Below are positions 15,915 through 23,739 of a stretch of DNA of 64,000 nt, piece after piece; position 1 is the stretch's first letter, and each line of letters begins with the position of its first letter. Below the pieces are notes generated by a model. It was not told the origin of the DNA, did not search any database, and worked only from the letters and a program-made list of their open reading frames with translations. The translations under genes and the position numbers were made by a program. The DNA comes from JBEIFW01 sp046081125 (GTDB lineage: Bacteria; Actinomycetota; Acidimicrobiia; Acidimicrobiales; Ilumatobacteraceae), in the NCBI GenBank assembly GCA_046081125.1, contig JBJTVH010000054.1:1-64000 (forward strand), in the 5' to 3' direction.

Positions 15915-16463
15915 GTGCAGTACGAACCCTTGGCCGTGGTCGACGTCGAAACGACCGGCCTTCGACCTGATCGCGACCGTGTCCTGCAGGTCGCTGTCGT
16001 GCTGCGGTCGGCCGCAGGCGTCACGGAGCGTCAGTGGGTCTCGTTGGTGCGGCCACGATGGGGACGGCTCGCCCGTCTCGGCCCGACCGGGATCCACGGG
16101 ATTACCCACCCGTCGCTACGCCATGCGCCCCGTCGGCCGCAGGTGCGCCAGGAACTTGGTGGGCTCCTCGCGGGCCGGATCGTCGTCGCCCACAACCTGC
16201 CGTTCGACTGGTCCTTCGTCCGCCGCCTCCTCGGGCCGGGAACCGAAGTACCTCTCCGTGGCCTGTGCACCCTCGAGTTGGCGCGGACCGTGGAGCCCGA
16301 CCATCCAGAGGGCCACTCGCTCGGGGCCCTGTGCCGTCGGTACGGCATCGGCCAGGGCCGACCGCACGACGCACTCGACGACGCCCGAGCCACGAGCGAG
16401 TTGCTCGACCGCTTGCTCGAACAGCTCCCGGATCCGCCGCTGGTCCCGCTCGTTCAGCGATAA
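15915..16463 (+). CDS. DEDDh 3'-5' exonuclease (DnaQ / DNA polymerase III epsilon-like)
   Basis: 182 residues from a GTG at 15915, set just before the first exonuclease motif. ExoI is VVDVETTGL (residues 8-16), ExoII is VVAHNLPFDWSFV and ExoIII is PHDALDDARAT with the catalytic His-to-Asp spacing of the DEDDh class. The whole protein is the exonuclease domain, without polymerase, BRCT or UvrC parts, so it may proofread, repair or degrade single strands or RNA. It is probably a housekeeping nuclease. The gene ends 10 bases inside the end of the convergent pafC. Confidence 0.92.
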   Translation: MQYEPLAVVDVETTGLRPDRDRVLQVAVVLRSAAGVTERQWVSLVRPRWGRLARLGPTGIHGITHPSLRHAPRRPQVRQELGGLLAGRIVVAHNLPFDWSFVRRLLGPGTEVPLRGLCTLELARTVEPDHPEGHSLGALCRRYGIGQGRPHDALDDARATSELLDRLLEQLPDPPLVPLVQR

Positions 16464-17386
16464 GCGGCGAGCACGGAGGTCGCCGTGCGTACACCAAGGT
16501 CGCACCACCGCTCGGGCGCCACGACCTCGGCGTCGGGCCCGAGTTGCACGAGCAGCCGACCCAGCCAGCGTTCGCTCGTCACCGGAAGCCGAACCCGGAG
16601 CCTCCCGCCGCCGAGGGCTTCGACGGAGCGGACCGGATAACGGCCCGCCACCCACGCCGCCTCGGACGACAGGACCAATTCAGCTTCCGGGAGTTCGACG
16701 TCGTCGAACCATCCATCGGTAAGCGGCTCGATGGGCTCGACCTCGACCCGTTCACCGGTCGGTTCCGCTGCTTCCATTCGATCGACCCGGAACGTCCGGC
16801 GTGCCTGTGCGAGCGCGCACTCCGCCACGACGTACCAGGCGCCCTCGCGGACCAGCACGGCCCGCGGGGTGATCAACCGCTCGGTGCGGCGATCGTCGCC
16901 GCTGCGATAGACGACCGCAAGGCGTTCACCACGCTCGACAGCATCGGTGACGACATCGAGCAACGCAGGCCGCTCGACGGCGACGCTCACCACCGCACGA
17001 GCGCCGAGCACCGCTTCGAGCTTGCGCAGCGCCCGGGCCAGGGGCCCGTCGGGATCCGCTCCCGGAAGCGCCAACGCGGCATGAGCGGCGGCGACCACCG
17101 AGAACGCCTCCTGGGCCGTCAACCGCAACGGCCTCCGGAACAGGCGTGGGACTCCGACGTGCACCCGACCGTCCTCGACGTAGATGTCGATCATCTCGTC
17201 GATGTACGGCGGGAGCCCGCACATCGACGCCACTTCGAGATCGGCGACCACGTGTTCGGGTCGCATGCCGAAGCGCTCGGCCACCTCGTCAACGGTTGCG
17301 CCGCCACGTTCCATGAGCCACGGCAGGATGGCGAGGAGGTGATGCAACCGTTGCTGGGTCGGCCTCGGCCCCCGACGGCCGCTCAT
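16454..17386 (-). CDS. pafC: WYL-domain regulator PafC
   Basis: A 310-residue regulator whose start at 17386 overlaps the pafB stop by 4 bases (ATGA). Residues ~10-70 form a helix-turn-helix (HHLLAILPWLMERGGATVDE, VAERFGMRPEHVVADLEV). The WYL domain spans ~150-225, with ERLAVVYRSGDDRRTERLITP, WYVVAECALAQARRTFRVDRM, followed by the C-terminal WCX extension. PafB and PafC form a heterodimer that activates the LexA-independent DNA-damage response and binds single-stranded DNA through the WYL domains. In many actinobacteria the pair follows pafA of the proteasome system; here it follows lipid-metabolism genes. Confidence 0.9.
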   Translation of the reverse strand: MSGRRGPRPTQQRLHHLLAILPWLMERGGATVDEVAERFGMRPEHVVADLEVASMCGLPPYIDEMIDIYVEDGRVHVGVPRLFRRPLRLTAQEAFSVVAAAHAALALPGADPDGPLARALRKLEAVLGARAVVSVAVERPALLDVVTDAVERGERLAVVYRSGDDRRTERLITPRAVLVREGAWYVVAECALAQARRTFRVDRMEAAEPTGERVEVEPIEPLTDGWFDDVELPEAELVLSSEAAWVAGRYPVRSVEALGGGRLRVRLPVTSERWLGRLLVQLGPDAEVVAPERWCDLGVRTATSVLAAYR

Positions 17387-18321
17387 ACGATCGCCTCCAG
17401 CCAGCCGACTACCTCGGCGCGCACCTCGGGCGGCTCGAGCACCTCGGCGTGCTCGAGCATCCCGAGCACCCAAGACCGGAAGGCCGACCGGTTCGTGCAG
17501 GGCACCCGCACCAGCACGGTACCGTCGGCCTGCCGGGCGACGACTCGTTCGGGGCCCAATTCGGCCACCACCCGTCGCGCCCAGGCCGAGTCGATGCGGA
17601 CCACGGCCTCGGTGGGATCGTCACCGACGCCACCGATGGCCTTCATGTCCGTCGCCAGCGCCCCCGACGGGTCGAAGCCGTCGGGGACCTCGAACGATCC
17701 GGCGTCGCCGATCTCGACATCCCCTTCGACCCGATCGACCCGGAAGACCCGCTGCTCGCCGTGCGAATGGTCGTAGCCGACGAGGTACCAATTCCCGCCC
17801 CGGGACAACAACCCCAGCGGATCGACCCGCCGGGCCCGCCCCCGGTACGAGAACGACACCGAGCAACGGGCTGCGTGTGCGGCGAAAAGCCCAGCAAGCG
17901 CCGGCATCGACGGGAGGACCGCGGCGGCCGTCGCCACCGGGTTCGTCGACCCGGCGCCGGGCGGCTCGGGAGCGAGCTTGCGCAGCGCGTCGTCCCCCCA
18001 GTCGACCCCCAGATGCACCGTCGCCATGGCCAACTGCAGCGCCCGCTTCTCGTCGTCGCTCAGCCCCAAGTCGCCGAGTTCGTAGGCGGACCGGTCGATC
18101 CGATATCCGGTGCCGCCGTCCGCGAGGTAGGTCTGCTCGATCACGACGCCCTCGGCACGCAGGGCTGCCTTGTCCCGCTCGAACGCCGCCCGCCGAGCGG
18201 TCGGATCGGCGGGGTACTGCCCCGAGAGCTCGTGGACGATCCGGTCCTGCGAGAGCGGCTCGCGAGTCTCGAGGAGCAGGGCAAGCAGATTCGTGATCCG
18301 CTCGAGCGGGTCCACCGGCAT
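17383..18321 (-). CDS. pafB: WYL-domain regulator PafB
   Basis: A 312-residue partner of PafC, in the order normal for this pair. The N-terminus PLERITNLLALLLETREPLS opens a DeoR-like helix-turn-helix, with RAAFERDKAALRAEGVVIE completing it. The WYL domain reads CSVSFSYRGRARRVDPLGLL and WYLVGYDHSHGEQRVFRVDR, and the C-terminal WCX region ends GMLEHAEVLEPPEVRAEVV. Its stop overlaps the pafC start by 4 bases, consistent with stoichiometric synthesis of a heterodimer. The upstream neighbour, a B12-binding protein, ends 18 bases before, so the pair may be read from the same transcript. Confidence 0.92.
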   Translation of the reverse strand: MPVDPLERITNLLALLLETREPLSQDRIVHELSGQYPADPTARRAAFERDKAALRAEGVVIEQTYLADGGTGYRIDRSAYELGDLGLSDDEKRALQLAMATVHLGVDWGDDALRKLAPEPPGAGSTNPVATAAAVLPSMPALAGLFAAHAARCSVSFSYRGRARRVDPLGLLSRGGNWYLVGYDHSHGEQRVFRVDRVEGDVEIGDAGSFEVPDGFDPSGALATDMKAIGGVGDDPTEAVVRIDSAWARRVVAELGPERVVARQADGTVLVRVPCTNRSAFRSWVLGMLEHAEVLEPPEVRAEVVGWLEAIV

Positions 18322-18339
18322 GGCGCGCCCGCTCGGCGA

Positions 18340-18741
18340 TCAGGCCGAGGCCCGGCTCTCGGCGATCACCCGGTGCATCGCCGACACGATGTCGCCTGCC
18401 CCCGAACCCGGCGTCAGGACGGCGGCCACGCCGAGTTCGGCAAGCTTGGCGATGTCCTGATCGGGCACGATCCCTCCGACGACGACCGGTATGTCGACAC
18501 CCAAGGCGCGCACCGCTTCGACGACCTTCGGCGCGAGCGTCATGTGCGCCCCCGACAGCATCGACAGCCCGATGGCGTCGACGTCTTCGTCGACGGCAGC
18601 GGCGGCCACCTTGCTCGGCGTCTGGAACAGCCCGGTGTAGATCACCTCGAACCCGGCGTCCCGAAGGATTCGGGCCACGACCTTGACCCCTCGGTCGTGG
18701 CCGTCGAGGCCGACCTTTGCAACGAGGATGCGATCTGCCAT
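18340..18741 (-). CDS. Cobalamin (B12)-binding subunit of an acyl-CoA mutase
   Basis: A 133-residue Rossmann-type domain. VAKVGLDGHDRGVKVVARIL contains the DxHxxG signature, whose His replaces the lower ligand of adenosylcobalamin. The remainder (EVIYTGLFQTPSKVAAAA, IGLSMLSGAHM, VVVGGIVPDQDIAKL) matches the C-terminal or small subunit of methylmalonyl-CoA or isobutyryl-CoA mutase. Such stand-alone subunits pair with a separate large catalytic subunit, which is not in this window. The ATG shares a base with the stop of the hydroxyacyl-CoA dehydrogenase upstream (TGATG), suggesting coupled expression. The actual substrate is unknown; ethylmalonyl-, hydroxyisobutyryl- or pivalyl-type mutases are all possible. 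Confidence 0.9.
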   Translation of the reverse strand: MADRILVAKVGLDGHDRGVKVVARILRDAGFEVIYTGLFQTPSKVAAAAVDEDVDAIGLSMLSGAHMTLAPKVVEAVRALGVDIPVVVGGIVPDQDIAKLAELGVAAVLTPGSGAGDIVSAMHRVIAESRASA

Positions 18742-19607
18742 CACTTGCTCCCGTAGTCGTAGAAGCCCCGGCCGGCCTTGCGCCCGAGGAGCCCGGCCTC
18801 GACCATGCGGCTCAACAGCGGCGGGGGTGAGTAGAGCGGTTCTTTGAACTCGGTGTACAGGCTCTCGGCCACGGCCATCGTGGTGTCGAGCCCGATGAGG
18901 TCGGCGAGGCGCAACGGGCCCATGGGGTGGTTGCACCCCTCGACCATGCCGGCATCGATGTCGTCCGCCGACGCGAAGCCGGATTCGAACATGCGGATCG
19001 CCGACAGGATGTACGGGATCAACAACGCGTTGACCACGAACCCGGCGCGGTCCTGGCTGCGGATCACCCGCTTGTGCAGCACGTCGACGGCAAAGCCCTC
19101 GGCAGCCGCCGTGGTCGCGGGCGCCGTCAGCAGCGACGTCACCAGCTCGACGAGGCGAAGCACGGGGACCGGGTTGAAGAAGTGGATGCCGATCACCTGC
19201 TCGGGGCGTTTGGTGGCCATGCCGAGCTTCATGATCGGGATCGAGGAGGTGTTCGAGGCGAGGATCGCCGAGGGGTCGGTGACGGCCCGGTCCAACGCGG
19301 CGAACACCGAGGTCTTCAGCTTCTCGTCCTCGATCACGGCTTCGACGACGAGCTGGCGGTCGGCGAGGTCGCCGAAGTCGGTGGTGAAGTGCAATCTCGC
19401 CAGCGCTGCGTCACGAGCGCCCTCGTCGAGCTTGCCGGCCCGCACGCCTCGGTCGAGGCTCGTGGACAGCCGCTTCATCCCGGCCTCGCAGGCCGCCGCG
19501 TCGATCTCCCGCACGAGCACGTCGAGCCCTGCCCGGGCGCACACCTCGGCGATCCCGGAACCCATCAGCCCACAGCCGACCACCCCGACACGTTCGATCG
19601 TCGTCAT
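18741..19607 (-). CDS. 3-hydroxyacyl-CoA (3-hydroxybutyryl-CoA) dehydrogenase
   Basis: A 288-residue NAD(P)-dependent enzyme, the typical length of the stand-alone Hbd/FadB2 type. The N-terminal Rossmann loop is VGVVGCGLMGSGIAEVCA; SNTSS, then HFFNPVPVLRLVELV, gives the catalytic His-Glu region, and HPMGPLRLADLIGLDT marks the C-terminal helical domain. It oxidises 3-hydroxyacyl-CoA to 3-ketoacyl-CoA, or the reverse in polymer or butyrate routes. It lies 20 bases after a P450 gene and directly overlaps the B12-binding gene, which suggests a branched acyl-CoA pathway. Start at 19607 chosen because the dinucleotide loop then begins at residue 8. Confidence 0.92.
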   Translation of the reverse strand: MTTIERVGVVGCGLMGSGIAEVCARAGLDVLVREIDAAACEAGMKRLSTSLDRGVRAGKLDEGARDAALARLHFTTDFGDLADRQLVVEAVIEDEKLKTSVFAALDRAVTDPSAILASNTSSIPIMKLGMATKRPEQVIGIHFFNPVPVLRLVELVTSLLTAPATTAAAEGFAVDVLHKRVIRSQDRAGFVVNALLIPYILSAIRMFESGFASADDIDAGMVEGCNHPMGPLRLADLIGLDTTMAVAESLYTEFKEPLYSPPPLLSRMVEAGLLGRKAGRGFYDYGSK

Positions 19608-19627
19608 CGATCCTCCGTTCGGGCCGG

Positions 19628-20911
19628 TCACGCTGCGGTGAACGCCAGGTCGAGCTTCTTCAGACCCCGCAACATGAAGCTGGGGTGATACTCGAAGTCG
19701 TTGGTCTCGAGCAGCCGGAGCGTATCGAGGCGCCGCGCCAGACGTTCGAAGGCCGCCACCATCTCCACGCGCGACAGCGGCGCCCCCAGACAGAAGTGGA
19801 TGCCCTTGCCGAACGCCAAGTGATCCTTGAGCTCCGGCCGATCCGGATCGAACGCGTCGGGATCGCCGGAGAACACCTTCGCGTCGCGGTTCGCGGCCGA
19901 ATAGACGAGCATGACTCGGGCCCCCTTGGGCACCGGGCAGCCGTCGATGCTCACGCCTTCGGCGGTGACCTTGCGGAACATTCCCTGCGTCGGAGTGGCG
20001 AGGCGGAGCACCTCTTCGGTGACCAACGGCGCGCGGCCCGCAGGATCGGCCTTGAGCTTGGCCCACTGGTCGGGGTGCTGGGCGAGCAACCGCACGCCCT
20101 CGGTGAGCGCCTTCGTCGTCGTCTCGTTCCCGGCCACCAGCAGCTGCTGGATGATCGACAGCATCTCGGCCATCGTCAGGGACCGCTTCTGGCCTTCCGC
20201 GCCGGGGTCGTCGATGACCGAACCGACGAGGTCGCTCATCAGATCGCCGGCGGGTGCGACCCGGCGACGCTCGAGTTCCTCGGCGAAGTAGTGCTGGAAC
20301 TCCACCACCCCTCGGGCGGCCTCCACCCGGCGGTCATCGGAGATCGACGCGCCGATGTCGGCGATCGAATCGTCGCTCCAGCGTTTGAAGTCGGCCAGAC
20401 GGTCGGCCGGGACGTTGAGCACGTAGGCGATCGCCTCGATCGGCAACGGCACGGCGAAGCGGGGAACGAAGTCGATCTCGCCGCTCCGGCCGACGGAACC
20501 GAGCAGGTCGTCGATCAGGCGGTCGACGATCGCCTCGACCGGAGCTCGCAGCTCTGCGATGCGCCTCGGTGTGAAGTAGGGGGCGACCGTCCCCCGGAAG
20601 CGGGTGTGCCAGGGCGGGTCGATGGTGAGCATCGTCGGCACCCGGTCGTAGCCGTCGGCGTACACGGCACGAAGCCGGTCGATCACGTCGCCTTTCGGGG
20701 GCTCGCCGGCCGATCCGAACGCGTTCGAGAACGTGGCGGTGTCCCGTAACAACGGGAGCATGAGATCGTGCCGGGTCACCATGTAAATGTCGGTGCCCTG
20801 GACGTGGTGGACCGCCGGCCCGTCCTGCATCGCCCGGTAATAGGCGTGCGGGCACTGCTGGACGGTCGGCGAGAAGGGGTTGAAGCCCTCGAGGCTGATC
20901 TGGTCGGCCAT
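19628..20911 (-). CDS. Cytochrome P450
   Basis: A 427-residue soluble P450. The I-helix has LLVAGNETTTKAL, the ExxR pair is EEVLR, and the heme loop is FGKGIHFCLGAPLSRVEM with the proximal Cys. The frame is open upstream to 21298, but homology begins at the ATG at 20911 (ADQISLEGFNPFSP). The phrase VSIDGCPVPKGARVMLVYSAANRD and the overall pattern resemble bacterial class I P450s acting on fatty acids, terpenes or sterols. No ferredoxin or ferredoxin reductase gene is adjacent. The gene is first in a run with a hydroxyacyl-CoA dehydrogenase and a mutase subunit, so a role in breaking down a hydroxylated lipid or isoprenoid is plausible but unproven. Confidence 0.95.
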   Translation of the reverse strand: MADQISLEGFNPFSPTVQQCPHAYYRAMQDGPAVHHVQGTDIYMVTRHDLMLPLLRDTATFSNAFGSAGEPPKGDVIDRLRAVYADGYDRVPTMLTIDPPWHTRFRGTVAPYFTPRRIAELRAPVEAIVDRLIDDLLGSVGRSGEIDFVPRFAVPLPIEAIAYVLNVPADRLADFKRWSDDSIADIGASISDDRRVEAARGVVEFQHYFAEELERRRVAPAGDLMSDLVGSVIDDPGAEGQKRSLTMAEMLSIIQQLLVAGNETTTKALTEGVRLLAQHPDQWAKLKADPAGRAPLVTEEVLRLATPTQGMFRKVTAEGVSIDGCPVPKGARVMLVYSAANRDAKVFSGDPDAFDPDRPELKDHLAFGKGIHFCLGAPLSRVEMVAAFERLARRLDTLRLLETNDFEYHPSFMLRGLKKLDLAFTAA

Positions 20912-20970
20912 GGTCCGACGATTCTCCCCCGCCAGGCCGACGAGCGACCAACTGCGAGGACGGCAGAGCG

Positions 20971-22038
20971 TCAACGCCCGTCGGCGAACTCCCCAGCCCC
21001 GAGGTCGTCGGCGGCCGTGAACGATCGGATCGTCATCGCATCGAGCAGCGAACGGCCCCGCTCGTTGCCCGGGTCGAAGCTCGCTGCGACGACCATCCCG
21101 GCGCACAGTTGCAGCATCGAGGCCCGGTAGTCGTCCTCGATCGCGCCGAGCCCGACGTCGATCCCGGCATCGACCAGCCGCCCGTGGTATCGCCGCAGCA
21201 GATGCCCCTCGTGAGCTCGACGATCCTCGACGGTCAGGTTCTGGGCACAGGCATAGGCGACGTCGAACGCGCCGGCGTATCTCGCCATCATCTGCCAATC
21301 GATCAGGCAGAGACGGTCGTCGCTGTCGAACAGCAGGTTGTCGGCCCGAGGGTCGTAGTGGATCACCGTGGTCCGGTCAGCCGTGGCAGCGACCCGGTCG
21401 TCGAGGTAGTCCGCCCAGCGTGGCTGCAGACGTTCCATCGCTGCGACCACGGCCGAGGGCACCCGACCATCGAAGGCGTCGCGGAACATCGGCAGCACCA
21501 TCCCGATGTGATCGCCTGCGGCGCGGTAGTGCGGCACGTTCATCGCCGGTACCCAGTCGAGCACGCCGAGCGCAGGGGCGTTCCAGAAACGGGCATGCAA
21601 GCCGGCGAGCGCGTCCACGGTTCGCTCGGCATCGGCGATCGCGACCCCGACCACCTGATCGGGGATGCGTGCATCGGCGACCAGTTCGATCAGGAGCGCG
21701 AACGGCTCGCCACTCGGTGCGACCTCGGCGTGGTAGGCGGCGGGAACCCGGACCGGGAGGCTGCCGGCCAGGTCCCGGTAGAAGCGGACCTCCCGCTCGT
21801 AGAACCCGTAGGTGCGCGACACCTCCCGCTGGACCTCGTAGGGCGAGACCAGCTTGAGCACGAAGGCCGTCGGCAGTTCGGCCGGGCCGTTGTGCACGAC
21901 GTCGACTCGGAGCACCTTTGCCAGCACGCCGGCGCCCTCGCCGAGGTCGGCGACGCTGCACGACTCCACCGGCACCCCGAGCACGCTTGCCAGCCATGCC
22001 GGGGACACCTCGTCGGCCGAGAGCGGGATGACGGCCAC
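20971..22038 (-). CDS. Aminoglycoside phosphotransferase-like kinase (choline/EcKL-type fold)
   Basis: A 355-residue protein-kinase-like enzyme from a GTG at 22038. The catalytic loop is TVIHYDPRADNLLFD, a Brenner-type HxDxxxxN, and the metal-binding strand is LCLIDWQMMARYAGAFDVAY. The N-lobe has TAFVLKLVSPYE with the ATP-binding Lys. Length and motifs match the large APH/DUF1679 group of actinobacteria, often found with acyl-CoA dehydrogenases and P450s and thought to phosphorylate small hydroxylated compounds. Nothing indicates antibiotic resistance. It follows the TIM-barrel gene by 9 bases and precedes the P450 by 59 bases on the same strand. Confidence 0.85.
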   Translation of the reverse strand: MAVIPLSADEVSPAWLASVLGVPVESCSVADLGEGAGVLAKVLRVDVVHNGPAELPTAFVLKLVSPYEVQREVSRTYGFYEREVRFYRDLAGSLPVRVPAAYHAEVAPSGEPFALLIELVADARIPDQVVGVAIADAERTVDALAGLHARFWNAPALGVLDWVPAMNVPHYRAAGDHIGMVLPMFRDAFDGRVPSAVVAAMERLQPRWADYLDDRVAATADRTTVIHYDPRADNLLFDSDDRLCLIDWQMMARYAGAFDVAYACAQNLTVEDRRAHEGHLLRRYHGRLVDAGIDVGLGAIEDDYRASMLQLCAGMVVAASFDPGNERGRSLLDAMTIRSFTAADDLGAGEFADGR

Positions 22039-22047
22039 GAACTGACC

Positions 22048-22842
22048 TCAGGCCGGGACGCGCCGGTCGAGCACGCGCCGGGTGGCCTCGCCGAGCACCC
22101 GGCCCACCTCGAGCGGCGGCAGGGCGTCGAGATCGTCGTCGATCACCTCGACGCTGACCGGCGCCCGGTAGGGCAGCCGTGCGAGGAACCCGTCGAGGTC
22201 GAACTCCCCGTCGCCGGGCGCACAGCGGTAGTGCAGGCAGTCCTGGATGTAGTCGTCGAGCGTCGGGCGCATCGGACCGTCGTCGAACTGAATGGCGGTG
22301 ACCAAGGCGGGGTCGAGTTCTTCGAGCGACGGCAGACCCCCGCCGCGGAACACGTGCCAGGAGTCGACGCACAGCCCGAACCCGTCGGGGCTGCCGGCCG
22401 CCTTCCACCACCGCACCGCCGTGGGTGCATCGGGCACATCGGTCGGCGGGAGGAACTCGAAGGCAAGGCGCAGGCCCCGCGCCGTCGCTGCTGCACAAAG
22501 CGCTGCGATGGCGGCCGCCCCTTCCTCGACGGCCATGCGCCGCTCGAACGGTGCGATGGTCTGGACATGCCGGGCACCGACGAAGGCGGCGAGGTCGAGC
22601 TGCTCGATCGACCATGGGACGTCGGCGAGCCGGGCGACCTCGACTTCGAGGATCTGCACCCCGTGATCCTCCGCCACCTGCGTGAACCATGGGTCGTCAC
22701 GCCCCGGATCGAGGCGGCGGAACGCCCCGGCGTTGAGGCCGACGCCGTGGAATCCACCGGCGGCAGCAGCGGCACAGCGTTCTTCCCAACGAGCGTTGCG
22801 AAGGCTGAACCAGGCGAGGATGAGTTCGTTAGTGTCGCCCAC
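22048..22842 (-). CDS. Sugar-phosphate isomerase/epimerase-like TIM-barrel protein
   Basis: 264 residues from a GTG at 22842. This is the xylose-isomerase-like (AP endonuclease 2) barrel: ILAWFSLRNARWEERCAAAA, GVGLNAGAFRRL, LAFEFLPPTDV with the metal Glu, GLCVDSWHVFRGGG with an Asp/His pair, IQFDDGPM and VSVEVIDDD with the final Glu. Members isomerise sugars or inositol derivatives using a divalent metal. It starts 33 bases from a divergent SDR gene and is first of a long minus-strand run. Substrate not determinable. Confidence 0.85.
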   Translation of the reverse strand: MGDTNELILAWFSLRNARWEERCAAAAAGGFHGVGLNAGAFRRLDPGRDDPWFTQVAEDHGVQILEVEVARLADVPWSIEQLDLAAFVGARHVQTIAPFERRMAVEEGAAAIAALCAAATARGLRLAFEFLPPTDVPDAPTAVRWWKAAGSPDGFGLCVDSWHVFRGGGLPSLEELDPALVTAIQFDDGPMRPTLDDYIQDCLHYRCAPGDGEFDLDGFLARLPYRAPVSVEVIDDDLDALPPLEVGRVLGEATRRVLDRRVPA

Positions 22843-22875
22843 GTTCGACAGTCTGCCAGGGGGAAGGAACGCACC

Positions 22876-23697
22876 ATGAGTGATCGGTTCGCAGGCAAGG
22901 TCGGGGTGGTCACGGGGGCGGCCAGTGGCCTCGGGGAAGCCACCGCGCGTCTGATGGTGGCTGAAGGGGGCCGCGTCGTTGTCGCCGACCTGCTCGACGA
23001 GCGTGGCCACGCCGTGGCGGCATCCCTGGGGGACAAGGCCACCTTCGTCCACTGCGACGTGACCGACGAAGCCCAGGTGGCTGCGGCGATCGACGCCGCG
23101 ACGAGCACGTTCGGCCGGATCGACGGCGTGTTCGCCAACGCCGGCATCGTCGGCGCGGCCGGTCCGATCGCCGAGACGGACATGGGCAACTACGACCGCA
23201 CGATGGCCGTGTTGCTCCGCGGTGTGTTCATGACGGTCAAGCACGCCGCCCGGGCCTTGATCGCGCAGGGTCAGGGGGGCGCAATCGTGTGCACGTCCTC
23301 CGTCGCCGGGGTGCAGGGCGGCCTTGGCCCGCACGTCTACACCGTCGCCAAGACCGGGGTGATCGGGCTCGCCCGCGGGGCGGGGGCCGAGTTGGCGCAG
23401 CACGGCATCCGCGTGAACGCCGTCGCCCCCGGCTCGATCCCGACCGGCATGACGGCCCACGTGATGACGGGCAACGCCGACGACGTCGAGCGGGCGGCGG
23501 AAGCGATGGCCAAGACCTCGCCGCTCAAGCGGGCGCCACACGCCAACGACATCGCCGAAGCCGTCCTGTACCTGATGAGCGACGGCGGGTCGTACGTCAA
23601 CGGACAGTGCATCGTGGTCGACGCCGGTGTCACCTCCGGCTCGGCGATGGCCCCGCGGTGGCGCGGTTCGGAGATGGTGGTGGCCCGCCCGACCTGA
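22876..23697 (+). CDS. Short-chain dehydrogenase/reductase (SDR)
   Basis: A 273-residue classical SDR with an AAGGAA ribosome site 7 bases before its ATG. TGAASGLGEA binds the cofactor, the Asp in VADL suggests NAD(H), FANAG is the structural Asn motif, and the catalytic set is Ser in TSSVAG, Tyr and Lys in YTVAK. NAVAPGSIPTGM and YVNGQCIVVDAG complete the fold. Substrates could be secondary alcohols, hydroxysteroids or hydroxyacyl compounds. The divergent neighbour is a TIM-barrel isomerase, with 33 bases between the starts, so they may share a control region. A short hairpin follows the stop. Confidence 0.93.
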   Translation: MSDRFAGKVGVVTGAASGLGEATARLMVAEGGRVVVADLLDERGHAVAASLGDKATFVHCDVTDEAQVAAAIDAATSTFGRIDGVFANAGIVGAAGPIAETDMGNYDRTMAVLLRGVFMTVKHAARALIAQGQGGAIVCTSSVAGVQGGLGPHVYTVAKTGVIGLARGAGAELAQHGIRVNAVAPGSIPTGMTAHVMTGNADDVERAAEAMAKTSPLKRAPHANDIAEAVLYLMSDGGSYVNGQCIVVDAGVTSGSAMAPRWRGSEMVVARPT

Positions 23698-23699
23698 GC

Positions 23700-23718
23700 C
23701 AGCGGGCGCGGGCCGCTG
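23700..23718. terminator. Possible hairpin terminator between convergent genes
   Basis: CAGCGG and CCGCTG pair around a 7-base GC-rich loop just after the SDR stop and 21 bases before the end of the convergent membrane-protein gene. The stem is only 6 bp and lacks a T tract. Confidence 0.4.
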
Positions 23719-23739
23719 ACGTAGTCGGAGTCGATCGGT

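Noticed and set aside
20971..22038. Aminoglycoside resistance gene
   Set aside because: The fold is shared, but the sequence is of the broad actinobacterial APH-like group found with lipid genes, with no resistance context.
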